This document shows, piece by piece, positions 35,147-45,630 of a DNA stretch of 64,000 nucleotides. Every line of letters starts with the position of its first letter. Position 1 is the stretch's first letter. The notes beneath the pieces are model-generated. The model did not search any database, had not been told where the DNA came from, and saw only the letters and a list, made by a program, of their open reading frames with translations. Source of the stretch: Cryptomeria japonica (taxonomy: Eukaryota; Streptophyta; Pinopsida; Cupressales; Cupressaceae); NCBI RefSeq assembly GCF_030272615.1, contig NC_081406.1, forward strand, positions 480,224,900 to 480,288,899. Direction: 5' to 3'. The position numbers and the translations under genes were made by a program.

Positions 35147-36481
35147 TCCCACTACATAAGTGGAAGAGGTTGGCCTCGCCGCCTAGTTTGGACAATGATT
35201 CTACTAATTTTGTAATCCATGTTTGCATTGTAAAGCTGATTAGTAGTAATAATTGCTATATACTTGGATTGTTGTTCTTTGACCCACTGCATAAGTGGAA
35301 GAGTGTAATGTCCCCTTTCTATACTACTATGTTCTGGGACAATTCAAAATTATAATATCTTGTGCAACAGAGTGTATTAATATCAACTCAATATGGACAA
35401 GTAAATATATATGTACTTGCTATTGATAATCCTTAGTTCTGTCTCCTTACAACAGTGAGGAACCTGCAACGTCTAGTTTATAATACTATGGAGATGACGT
35501 GGCCATTGCCTTGTGGTTTAGATAAATTAATGTACAGTAAAGATATCGTAGACAGTTTCAGTTCGATCAATATGACCTTGGCCCCTGCTGGAATTATCTT
35601 TGAGGTTTGAATGTCTGAAGTATATATTCGATATTGGCTCTCTAATCTTTCTTGCTTCTGTATTCGCTTGGACTGGTGATGGAATTCTTGTTCCCATCTA
35701 TTCCCCCCCAAGAGAATGGATTTGATATCCTTTTATATATCTTGCAAACTTGAAAGGTCCTTTGGATGTGAAAAGATGTCTCCCTTACTTAATCGTGTCC
35801 TTTAATGAACAGGGATTAATGTCTTAATCGCATAGTTCCATCAAATCTGTTGTTATGTAAATCGTATCTCTTAATTGCTGTCATCCATAATTATTGTTAA
35901 GCCGTAGCACTCTTAAATCAATACCTATTGGTTTATGATGCTTTTCGAACTTTTCCAATGTAATCATTCTTTGATTAATCTGTTGCTCGTCTTCTATTGT
36001 GGCGATGATATGTTAGTTCTATATCATCGGGTATGATAATGATCGATGCATATAGGAACTCTCCGTGCTTAGAATCATGAATATCGGTTATGAGAAGTAT
36101 ATGTCTGCATATAAAGGTTGTCTCCTTCGTATTTTCGTCTTTCCTTAAAGACTTCACAAAATTCATGAATGGTGTTAAATAAGTCGTGTGCTGACAGGAG
36201 TGGGGACATTACAAAGAGGCTGGCTTGCCGCCTTCTTTTCTATTGTAATTCTGTCCTCCCGCTAAATAAGTGTTTGAGTTGACTGTAATCTCATTTTCAA
36301 TCCTCCCGCTGAATAAGTGGTGGAGTTGATTGCTATTTCATTTCTAGTCCTCCCGCTGCATAAGCAGTAGAGTGATTGTTTTTCAGTTTCTTGCATTATC
36401 CTTGATTGGTTTACCGCCAAGTGATTTTTAATATTTTCCATATCTCGTTGAAAAGCGGAAGGGGCTGGCTTGCTGCCCAAG
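35147..36481. repeat. Degenerate CCCGCTGCATAAGTGG repeats in LTR Z
   Basis: Copies at about 35147, 35284 (split by the solo LTR), 36254, 36300 and 36346, with a weaker one near 36443, share CCACT/CCGCT, an A/T loop and AAGTGG, a small inverted repeat. Most are followed by GAGTTGA or GGTTGGCTTGCCGCC. Confidence 0.55.
35304..36213. mobile_element. Solo LTR-like element, 910 bp, TSD AAGAG
   Basis: The termini are perfect 12-bp inverted repeats, TGTAATGTCCCC and GGGGACATTACA. Direct repeats AAGAG at 35299-35303 and 36214-36218 flank it. There is no coding capacity. The 5-bp duplication and TG...CA ends indicate a solo LTR or a small non-autonomous LTR element. The flanking LTR sequence (CACTGCATAAGTGGAAGAG and GGCTGGCTTGCCGCC) is continuous once it is removed. 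Confidence 0.8.
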
Positions 36482-36682
36482 CATTGTATTATTTCCAGTT
36501 ATTTGAAGCTAACCATCCCCTCTACACCATATGCTCTCACCTTCCCATATTGGGCACTTGGTGATCAGAAAGTGGAAGGGTTACAATTTCAGCATTATTG
36601 TATCTTGATTTCTTAACCTTAACAGGTTCTTGTTGTGATTGTAACTGGAAATAAATTCGAAAAAATTGTGGGGATATTACAG

Positions 36683-37275
36683 TGTTATCAGAGCTGGTTT
36701 TCCTGCCAGCCTGTGTGTTCTGAGTGATCAGAGTTCTCCTTGAGTGACAGAGAAACAATGGTTGATTCTATGGCAGATAGAATAGGAGAACAAAATGAGG
36801 GTCCTTATGCTAGAGTGGAAAGAGAATTTGAAATCATGATGAACATGATGTCCCAGTTGCTGGCCAAACTTAATCAGAATTATGGTCGCACTCCTAATTA
36901 GCCCACTAATGGACTCCAAGCTAACAACAATGGAGGAACACCTGGAGGGTTAGTACCAAGGCCTTTGCAACCCATCTTCCTACCCAAGGAAGTGCCTCTA
37001 GCTGAAGCTGAGATATCAACAATGGATGAAATAAGGAATAGTTACATGGAGTATGCTTCTCAGAGATCCGGAATATCCTCACCTTTGACCAGTTTATGAA
37101 CCAAAAGATAAAAAGAGGTGGAAGATATGATAATTGCCCTCATGCTCCACTAGATTATCAGCAAGCCCTTGGAATGGTTACTCTGGCCAACTTTGATGGT
37201 AGTGATAAGAATTCTTGTACATCGTGGGTTCAAAAGTTGGACAATTATTTGTCCTTGTGACCATTGCCCGAAGAA
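36683..37275 (+). pseudogene. Gypsy PBS, leader and truncated gag
   Basis: After PBS TGTTATCAGAGC (36683-36694), an ATG at 36759 starts MVDSMADRIGEQNEGP. After stops and shifts there is VTLANFDGSDKNSCTSWVQK, the conserved N-terminal gag segment also seen in E2 and E3 (their counterpart is T-W/A-W-V-Q-K-L). The gag similarity stops near 37275 at PLPEEDE, where an unrelated acidic sequence begins. Clearly non-functional. Confidence 0.65.
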
Positions 37276-37604
37276 GATGAAAAAACAGTAATTGAGGTTG
37301 TGCATGATGAATCTCTTAATGTTTCTTATGGAGCTAGTGACAGTGTTGAATACACTCATGTGCTTTTAGAGGAAGAGCAGATGAAAATTGAATATATCAA
37401 CAAGAGGAAAAAGTTAACAGATTGTGGGATGGAGATTCATGTCATGAATCTGAAAATATTGCAGCTAATGATGAAGTTCCTAATGACCAAGAGGCTGTTC
37501 TATTTTGTGAGTTTAAAATATACTAAGATGATGACATTCAAGGGGCAGGTTAAGAGGACCAATCAGAAATTGCATTTTAGAATAATGGGGTTGAGACTCA
37601 TAGT

Positions 37605-38468
37605 TTGAAGAATGAGCTTGACCAAATTTTGAAAGTCTTTGACTTGGAGCAGTGTCTTAAGTTGGAATTTTCAGATTTAGAACAGCAAGATAGTTGGTCT
37701 AACTTGCAAAAAGGAAATACTTTTCAGATTGTTGATAACCCATTGTTTGCGATGGGTATAGTGAAAACATATGACAGTCCACTTTTTGAGTGGGAAGATG
37801 GAACATCACTTGGTTCTAGCATTGCACTTGGTGAAAATAACAATGTGTGGAAACCAAGAGAAGATTCAAGATCTAAATTGGATGATACTTGGAGCTATGG
37901 TGAGCACTTCTTAACTGAGCAAAGTAATCAGCCTTTTAGTATTTGGGATCCAGGTGTGAAGGCAGGTAAGGACAATGAGGAGACTGTGTGGGATGAATCT
38001 CCCTCTGATCTGGATGATGAAATGGAACTTGATGAGGATTCTATATCAGCAAACAATGGTGACGTTAAACTTGATCTTGGGACTGCCTTCTCGTTTGATC
38101 AAAGTGACAATGGGGTGGAAGCAGATTTAAAAGTCTATAAGGCTCCTGATATTGAAGAGTTCGATGGTGTTCTTGAACATAAATCAGATCTATTAGTGCA
38201 TAGTGTTGATCATGATCTTGGTGTTGAGAAATGTCATCACGTGGATGATGTGGGGTGTGAGACTAGGGACAACCAAGGAGTAGTTGAAGATAAGAATGGA
38301 AATTTTGATTGTAATCAAATGTTCGAAGAAATGCTGAAGTCTAATCCTATTTATGATATTGAGCATTTTCAGCTAGTTGGTGGAGTTAGATATTCGTACC
38401 TTGATATGCATCACCTTGATGGTATCCTTGTTGTTGATAGTGATTTGAATATCTCCTACTTTCCTTAG
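37605..38468 (+). CDS. Intact acidic 287-residue ORF, function unknown
   Basis: This is the longest undamaged ORF in the decayed 32298-38859 block. It is strongly acidic (ESPSDLDDEMELDEDS), has almost no basic stretches and carries spaced tryptophans in short acidic contexts (LFEWEDGTS, NNVWKPRED, DDTWSYGEH, FSIWDPGVK, ETVWDESPS), which suggests a disordered protein with short binding motifs. A frame-shifted upstream segment (37276-37604) has the same composition and may be its true N-terminus. The last ~24 codons and the stop are supplied by giant LTR sequence (from ~38396). I see no enzyme motif. It follows a truncated gag, so it could be an element-specific accessory domain or captured host coding sequence. 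Confidence 0.4.
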   Translation: MKNELDQILKVFDLEQCLKLEFSDLEQQDSWSNLQKGNTFQIVDNPLFAMGIVKTYDSPLFEWEDGTSLGSSIALGENNNVWKPREDSRSKLDDTWSYGEHFLTEQSNQPFSIWDPGVKAGKDNEETVWDESPSDLDDEMELDEDSISANNGDVKLDLGTAFSFDQSDNGVEADLKVYKAPDIEEFDGVLEHKSDLLVHSVDHDLGVEKCHHVDDVGCETRDNQGVVEDKNGNFDCNQMFEEMLKSNPIYDIEHFQLVGGVRYSYLDMHHLDGILVVDSDLNISYFP

Positions 38469-38859
38469 AAGATCGCATTAAGGTTTGCAAAGTTGTTTCT
38501 TTGCATGTCAAAGCAAGTCTTAGTCAAGCTTCACCAAAGATTGTCCATTGTTCCAACATTCTTAGGATTAGAATAGACTCCTTGAACCTTACCTCTTTTG
38601 TCATTTTATTTTCCAAGCAAATAGTTAGAAGCTAAGTTCCAACAACATCCAAACATTCAAGTATTCAACGCAATTCCCCTTGGATTACCACCAATCACAT
38701 CAACCAATTGAGATTATCCACGAGTCAAGACCTAACAGTAGAAACCTTGGAGTTGTCTCATTTGATCGTAGAGCATAGCATTTGAGAGATTTTATTCAAG
38801 AGAGGATAAGATACCTTGGTATTTTATTGTGTTCGATTGTGCTAAAAATCACATCAACA

Positions 38860-40548
38860 GTACGGTTGTCTGTAACACCTGGCAAACTATGTTTTTCTCT
38901 AACTCTGATCCCAATGATGTACTTGCAATTCTGTTGGAGGTTATTCATTCCTTTGCCAACACTTGTTACACTTCTACTTTGGCTTCTTGAAGTCGTTCTT
39001 TCTCCGTAAATGGGTTTAGGTACACCGCCTTCTTCGTCTATGCTCTCGTGATTGCTAGAACTGCCTTGTCTTGTTCCTCTATGTCCAACATATTAATACC
39101 CTTTTGCTTTGAGCAGTCGATGTCTTCATGATTCCCTAGTCCACACCATTTGCACAATAGTTGTACATTGTCCTTATTCTGGTAGTCTCTCGCAAAGTGC
39201 CCCCATTTACTACATTGTCGGCACTATATGATAGGACGTCCTCTGGAGTCGTATTGTATTTGATTTTGCCCTCGTTGGTTTTGATAATTGCTTGGCAATG
39301 CATTATGTGGTTTCGCTTGTGTGGACTCTCCTTGTGTGAAGAGTACTTGTGTACTTCTCATCTTCAAATTGTATGGGCACTCCTTGATTGAATGACCCAT
39401 CACATGGCAAATCTCACAAAACATCTTTTTAGGAAAATTATCTTTCGTGTGCCCCTCAATTTTGCACTAGGTGCACCATAGTTCATTACTTTCTTTATTG
39501 GTTCCTTTCTCGGCCTTCAATCATTTCATCATTCTCAACATACCCCGTTGAAGGGATTGAATCGTTTTGGATTCATCATCATTGCTACCTTCGGTGCTCT
39601 TGTCATCGTCAATTTTCCTCTCCCCTCGGGAGGATGTTTGTTTTCACTCTCGATGTCCATTGCTCAATTGTAAGCATCAACATACGAGGACGAAGGCACT
39701 GCTTTCATCTTCTTGCGTAGCGAGTGTATCAATCCCTCAGTGAACCACCTCTTCTTCAACCCCTCAACTGGCTGGTTGTCCATGTTGTTCAACAATTCTT
39801 TGAGCCTATGATTGTATGCCTGTACGTTCTCATTCTTCCCATGTCTGGTGTTGTAAATTTTTTACAACAATCTCATTGTCATCTCTCAACAGCTTGAATT
39901 CTTCTTGAAATGCCTCCTTTAGTTTAGTCCATCCTGCCTTGTGCTTAGCCTCTAAGTCTATATACTAATCGATGGCAATTCCCCGTAGGGTGGTGGGAAA
40001 TGCCTTCAGCCAGTAATCCTGGTGATCCTGACCATTCGCATCCCATATTGTTATACAAGTCTTGGAATGGCGTATGGGATCCTCTAATCTATCCCCTATG
40101 AATTTTGGGAGTTTTTGCTTCTCCTGTGTGTTCAACATTGTTTTCGTTCAAAAGGTACCATTTGTATTCGACCAGATTGGATCATCTTTCTCGCCCACGT
40201 TCTTGTGTCTCTCTTGCACTCTCGGCCACACACGAGCTCTCTAAACGTCTACCTTTTGCGTCTTCTACACCTTAGTCACTTTCTTCATTTCTATACTCTC
40301 TCCTCCTTGGAGTCTTCGGCTCAAGCCCCCTATTCTCAGTTCCTCGGCAAGGGACAAGTTCCCGATACGGTGCAAATTGGTTTCTCGCCTGCTTACTCCC
40401 TTGTGTGCCGAACCAGGGTGGATTGTTCCGACCACTACTTTTCGGTACTTTCCCTGCATTCTCAGCCACGCACGCATCCTCTACACATTCACCTCTAGTG
40501 TCCCCAACACTCCGGGTACTTTCAGGTGTGTCAGACCTGGGTGGACTG
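38860..40548 (-). mobile_element. Right part of gypsy remnant M (gag)
   Basis: Minus-strand translation gives a decayed gag matching E1. From right to left there are AYNHRLKELLNNMDNQPVEG and GLIHSLRKKMKAVPSSSY, then a zinc knuckle C-x2-C-x4-H-x4-C (CEICHVMGHSIKEC, 39370-39415), then a second finger CKWCGLGNHEDIDC. Stops and shifts are frequent. Its left edge at 38860 continues in phase with 32297 after removal of G1; its right edge is cut at 40548 by another giant LTR. Confidence 0.75.
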
Positions 40549-42292
40549 TGTTGATGTGTTTTTATGCACATGCGAACATAGAATAAAATACCCAAAAGTA
40601 TCTTATCCTCTCTTGATCAAAGTTTTTCAAATGCTGAAGATTAGCTTAAGGATCACTTGAGTTAACTCCAAGGTTTCTATATGTCGGGTCACGACGTGTG
40701 GATAAGCATAGTGGTTTGATGTGATTGTTCGTAATCCAAGGGGACTTACGTTGAATTGTTGAATGCTTGAATTGCTGGAACTTAGACTCTAACTACTTGC
40801 TTGGAGAATAACCAAAATGGCAAAAGACACGGGTTTAGGGAGACTACGCTACTCCTCAGAATGCAAGAAACAATGAATGATCTTTTGGGAACTCCACTAA
40901 GCCTTGCTTTGACATGCAAAGCAACAACTCCACAAAGCTTAGTGCAATCTTCTAAGGAAATTAGATGTTTTTCAAATCATTATCAAGCATAGACACCATT
41001 AATTGAATGCATATCAACGATTGAATAATAATTGAACTTAGGCTCATTCAAGTATTCTAGTTGACCACACAAGGCGAGTTTGCAATCAACAAACTGCTAG
41101 TGGTATGAATTAGGAGTTTCACCATTAATCATACACAATTCCTTTCATTCATCTAATTACTTATCATCTAACATGAAGATTCAACAAGAAACCATGCACT
41201 TGTAAAGAAACAACACATTCCACCATAACTTCAATGAAAAGGAAGTTTATTTACAGCTTTGGCAACAATTTCTGCCTTCTCCACCTATTCTACTCTAACT
41301 GCTATCTACTATTTTTCTATTAGCCTTCTATTAACTATTCACTATTGCTATTACTATTATCTATTCACTATTAACCTTTACAAATGAGAGATTTGAGCCT
41401 TTTATAGTGTTCTCAATACAATTCGATTGCTCTGATTGATTTGAGATCAAGGGCCGAGATTTTACAATGGAACCCTAATTATTCTGGTCAATGAAATAAT
41501 TACAATGCTTTGACACGTCCTCTTTAGAATATTTGACCAACAAATAGTGGGGGTAGGTACATCGGAGTTTGTGCCCTCATGGATGAACTTGATGCATTGA
41601 ATCTGGACATGCTGAGGTGGAACTCCTCTGATTGTTGTAACGATGACTGGGATGCCACCTAAATCTGCTTGTTCTTGTAGAGTTGATTCATCATCACGAA
41701 AGAGTGTTGAGCAGTATCTCTTGATATTCAACATTATCCAGTTTGCTCAATGTGATGATGATGGGAAGCATTTTTATCATCTAACAATCTTTGATTAATT
41801 CTTTTGAAACTATCTACTTCCTTGAACATGTTTGATGTAGGCTATGTGATTACCTTGATTGATCCTCCCTTTGATGAATGGTGCAACTGGTTGGGGTTAA
41901 CTACTTAATGCACTAACTCTGATTCTTGGATTCCCGAAGATTATAAAACTTTCTTTCATCATGAAGTTGTCTCCTTCATGCTCTAGTGTCTCGACTTCCT
42001 CATGTTGAGATGATATCTTGAAGGTCTTCGAGTTTGTCTTGATCAACCAACTTCTTCATGTCGCCACGATGCAATGAAAGTCTCTTGAATGTATTATACT
42101 CCTCTTGTTGTCACCAACAAAACAAACAGAGATAGCATTAAACACAAATAATAGGTTTCACGAAGCTACAATTTGGTAAATCCTCAAGACGATGATGAGA
42201 TGATGATTTTATCTTTCATTTCCATATTTGATTTTGAAATGCTCCAAGGTCTGAGTCACATGTTTGGAGATCTCATTCCACCTTATTTATGG
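40549..42292 (-). mobile_element. Giant LTR X2, part 1
   Basis: It starts TGTTGATGTG on the plus strand (terminus of a minus-sense LTR), and for ~1.6 kb can be aligned by eye with 4654-6248. Shared landmarks are ATAGAATAAAATACC, TATCTTATCCTCTCTTGA, ACCACACAAGGCG and a minus-strand TATA (CTATAAAAGG, 41397-41409). After ~42120 the two diverge. It is interrupted by E1 at 42293 and continues at 51753. It was inserted into element M's gag; the left base block is GACTG, and the right copy is not in the window. Confidence 0.7.
41397..41409 (-). promoter_or_regulatory. TATA box of giant LTR X2
   Basis: The minus strand reads ACTATAAAAGGCTC about 850 bp from the LTR terminus at 40549, matching the other giant LTRs. 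Confidence 0.4.
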
Positions 42293-42553
42293 TGTTAGCC
42301 GCATTATTGTATACGAGAATAAGACTAGTTAATTAAGTCGTAATTGGGTTTGTTAGTTGGCAGCCGAGGGGTGGTAGTTGCGGTGCGATGGTTGGCACTC
42401 GCACCCCCTTGGTATCTTTATATACTTTGGAATGTGACTTATAAAGAAAACGAATTATGAATGGAATAACATATCTGATACTTGTCTGATGTCTACGGCA
42501 TTATTCTGCATTACGTACTTTATGCTTTAAGTATTCACCCGAGAGGGCAAACA
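42293..42553 (+). repeat. E1 5' LTR
   Basis: TG...CA ends, TATA at 42417-42424 (TTTATATA), and a 261-bp direct copy at the other end. Short for an element of this size. Confidence 0.93.
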
Positions 42554-42573
42554 TTTGGCGTCGTTGCCTAGAC
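42554..42573 (+). other. E1 primer binding site
   Basis: TTTGGCGTCGTTGCC directly follows the LTR. It is one base from the TGGCGCCGTTGCC core common in Athila/Tat elements. The exact tRNA was not determined. Confidence 0.6.
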
Positions 42574-43096
42574 GTACTCGAGAACGGAAGACGTGGATGG
42601 TGCACAGACACGATGGGCCTACTCGTTGGTGAAATAAACCCAAAGGCCGACGACGTGTGAACAAAACTTTACACAGGAGAAGACACGGCAACGAGAGAAT
42701 TTTCAATTCTGCTCCAGGTAGCCATCCAGACCTACGTCTGACGAGAGGCGGAAATCCCACCAAGTGCCGTGTGGATAGCGCCGGAGGTTAGCCCGGCCGT
42801 AAACCGGTTGATGAACCACCTCCCTCGGTTGCTTGCACAGGTATCGCTGGCACAACAGGCTCGCCTGGAGGAGATTGCCTAGGAAGAGTGATGCCAACAA
42901 ATCCTTCAACACTACGAAGAAAACAGCCGACGGGAAATGGAACGTGATGGCGCCAGGCCAGGAGGGAATTGAACCTTGAACTTTTTAATTTCAAATAAAA
43001 GTGTCATTGACACGAGTTGTATTGGAGGAAATGAATTAATAAAAGACGTGTTTTGATTTATGTATTGTGAGTTATAGAAATGTGCGACAATTAATG
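42574..43096 (+). other. E1 leader with short damaged upstream ORF
   Basis: A broken stretch at about 42795-42975 reads NRLMNHLPRLLAQVSLAQQA with stops soon after, which may be an upstream ORF or a former gag N-terminus. The rest looks non-coding. Confidence 0.4.
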
Positions 43097-44760
43097 CCCA
43101 ACCTATTGAATAAAGATAGAAATAAAAAAGCAGAAATGGACGAGTGGGAGGCCGCGCAGAGGGCCTTGATTCTGGAACATCAAGTAGAACGTAGACGGAG
43201 ATTGAGGCAACTTGCCGAAGGACGACCTGCCGAAGGGTGGCCCGAGGGGAACCAAGGAGGTGTCACGGAGGGTGCAGAAGCCGACGAAAATTTCTACGCG
43301 TCGCCAGAGCATCGTAGGATGCGGAGCCACGAAGAGTTTTTGGAAGAAACAAGGTTACGGCGAAATCTAGTCGAGGAGACTCAGGATCAGTTTAGAAACT
43401 TATCCCTTACACCACGGAGTGAAGATCACCAACGGAAACTAGGAGTGGGCACGGGTGAGAGCAAAGGGGAGGGTAACCGTACAAGTGTAGGTGCCACACA
43501 CGACAGGCAAAACACCGTACCTCCAGTCGCCCACACAGGACACACCATTGGCGCCACCAGAGGAAGCAGCTCAGGGTCACAGACACAGCCGCCCCCAGGA
43601 AGACGACCCGGGATGGTGAGTAAACAAAAATTGCCAAAGTTCACAGGGGAGGGCAAGGAAGACCCCTTACGGCACTGCCGTACATGTGAAACCATTTGGT
43701 CCGCCAACGGAGTGACAAATCAGGATGACTGGGTATAGCAGTTCCCAGCCACGTTATGTGGAGTTGCCATAGATTGGTACTCTGATGTGGACAAGCAAAA
43801 AGTGGCCACATGGGCCAATCTACAGAAGGAATTCACGGAGGAGTTTCGGTTGCTCCGTGATGACAATGAAATTGTAACGGAGATATACAGTACCAAACAA
43901 GGTACCAAGGAGACAGTACGGGCATACAACAGGGGGCTGAAGGAATTGCTGGGTAAAATGGAAAGCCAACCAATAGAGGGATTGAAGAAATGATGGTTCG
44001 TTGAAGGATTGAAATCCTCCCTACGAAAAAAGATGAAAATTGTACCCTCGACGTCATATGACGACGCCTATAATAGGGCGATGGACCTAGAGAGCGAATA
44101 CAAAACATCAAAGAAGAAGAAAAGTAATAAATATTCATCTGACGATGATGAAGATTCTGACGAGGAAAGCAGCAGCAGTAGCAAATTGAGTAAAAAGGTG
44201 CACGCTCTCCAAAAGGACATGGAACGAATGTTGAAAGAATTCAAAGCCATGAAAGGGAGTACAAGTAAGACTGAAGAAAATGACGTGTGGTGTACCGACT
44301 GTAGGAGTGACGGACACACCAAGGGGACCTGCCCCAAGAAGGCTTTCTGCGATATTTGTCAGATTGCGGGACATTTGACAAAGGAATGTCCCTACATTAT
44401 GAAAACCAGGAGCTAACAAGTTCTCTTCACGCAAGAGCAGCCGGCCGTCGGAACTTCGCAAACCGCCAACAATAGTGCATCATCTGGCGGATACCGGAAC
44501 AACTGGCGAGGGGGAAAACCAATAATAATAATAGGAGCCAGATCCAATATGATGCAAAGGGACGGCCAATGATCTAGTGCCGAGCCTGTAATCAATGGGG
44601 CCACTTTGCTAGGGAATGCACCTCAGAAGAAACTCCACAAAAACTATGCAAATGGTGTGGGCCTGGAGACCACGATGATGGAACTTGCCCAAAGTCAGGA
44701 GTGAACCTGGTCAACATTGACAAGACGGAGGAACGAGTATTGGCAATCACACGGTCATAG
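43097..44760 (+). pseudogene. E1 gag
   Basis: The structural protein that packages element RNA. ATG at 43097 is the first reasonable eukaryotic start. The capsid-like region includes VATWANLQKEFTEEF and AYNRGLKELLGKMESQP. A Lys/Glu/Ser-rich linker (44110-44200) leads to two C-x2-C-x4-H-x4-C knuckles (44287-44395) and, in another frame, two more (44578-44690: CRACNQWGHFAREC and CKWCGPGDHDDGTC). In-frame stops occur at 43736 (TAG), 43991 (TGA) and 44414 (TAA), and a shift lies near the AATAATAATA run at 44520. Four knuckles is a high number for this family. Confidence 0.8.
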
Positions 44761-45042
44761 GCAAAGAAGGCTACATATCCGGACCCTCGCAGGGAGAAGC
44801 AGCGGGTGCTGGAGGCCAAGGCTGAAGTGGCGAAGGAAATGTTGGCACAAGGGAGCACCCAGGAAGCGGTAAGTACTTCCTGCTCTGAGGCGGAGGAAAA
44901 TATCTTGAAGCAAATGCTGCATATTGAAGTACTTGTGAAGATGAAGGACCTCCTAGAAACGATGCTGCAACTACGTACGACACTCCTAAGTACGGTCCAA
45001 GTAACTCTGCACAGTCAGGCAACCCGGAATACGGATGTTTCT

Positions 45043-45627
45043 GGCAGAACACCTACAGACCCATTGGTCCTGACACTATACAGTGGCCGGCACCCGGCGG
45101 TGGTAGAAATGGGAATACTTGGCACCATTTTGACTGACACTATTGTCAATGGCGGGTCGGGAGTGAATGTGCTTCCGGAAGAAACCTGGAAGTAGCTTGG
45201 CAAGCCAACACTATGGCCGTCAACCTTCAACTTACTGGGAGCGGATCAACATGGTATCAAACCCCTTGGAACGCTCATGGCGCAACAGGTGACCATCAGG
45301 ACACAACCATTTGTCCTCGACTTCGTGTTGATTCCGCTCGCCAAGAAAGGATACGACGCCATTCTGGGCAGAGGATGGTTGGTGGCAGCGAGAGTGAATC
45401 ACAACTGGAAGCGTAACACGTTGTCAATGGAGAAAGCCGGGAGAAAATTTATTATCGACCTAAAAACACAACTAGTGAGCGAAGAACTCGCGTCAGAAAC
45501 GGAATCAGACGGTGAGGGTGGAGTTGACGGAGGAAAGTACGGAAGGGAACCGAACGAGGAAGGTGTCTTGGGAATCCAAGGATGTTCCGGGGACGAGACC
45601 GATTCCCTTAATGGGCTCTTCCACTAG
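45043..45627 (+). pseudogene. E1 aspartic protease
   Basis: It processes the element polyprotein. The active-site segment reads DTIVNGGSGVNVLPEE. The catalytic Asp of the usual D-[GST]-G motif is replaced by Asn (a single G>A change), whereas the related fragment at 31924-32229 keeps DGG. A stop (TAG) at 45193-45195 follows. Downstream, DFVLIPLAKKGYDAILGRGW is the flap/second-half region. A charged linker with ESDGEGGVDGGKY follows. Confidence 0.75.
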
Positions 45628-45630
45628 CAA

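Larger units (their letters stand above)
33131..36681 (+). mobile_element. Long LTR (Z) of a gypsy element, interrupted by a solo LTR
   Basis: It begins TGTAATGTCCCC and ends GGGGATATTACA (CA at 36680-36681). After one spacer base comes TGTTATCAGAGC, an initiator-Met-type primer binding site. Removing the nested 910-bp insert and its duplication leaves ~2.6 kb. It shares its start (TGTCATGTCCCC/TGTAATGTCCCC) and PBS-leader wording (CCAGCCTGTG) with element E3. It contains two families of short palindromic repeats. The 3' partner LTR is missing. Confidence 0.65.
32298..38859 (+). mobile_element. Giant LTR G1 with nested insertions
   Basis: It begins TGTTGTGACG and ends CACATCAACA, flanked by GTACA (32293-32297) and GTACG (38860-38864), a target duplication with one mutation. 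The reading frame of the interrupted element M runs on in phase across the two flanks when one duplication copy is removed. The first ~40 bp match the start of the 4654-9337 LTR (ACACATCGCCCCATTGCAAA), and the last ~460 bp (from ~38396) match the ends of the other giant LTRs. Between them sit a G-poor tract and a large foreign segment (33131 to ~38396). Confidence 0.7.

Noticed and set aside
43103-44858. Several minus-strand ORFs across E1 gag
   Set aside because: They are shadows of the gag reading frame and show no motifs of their own.
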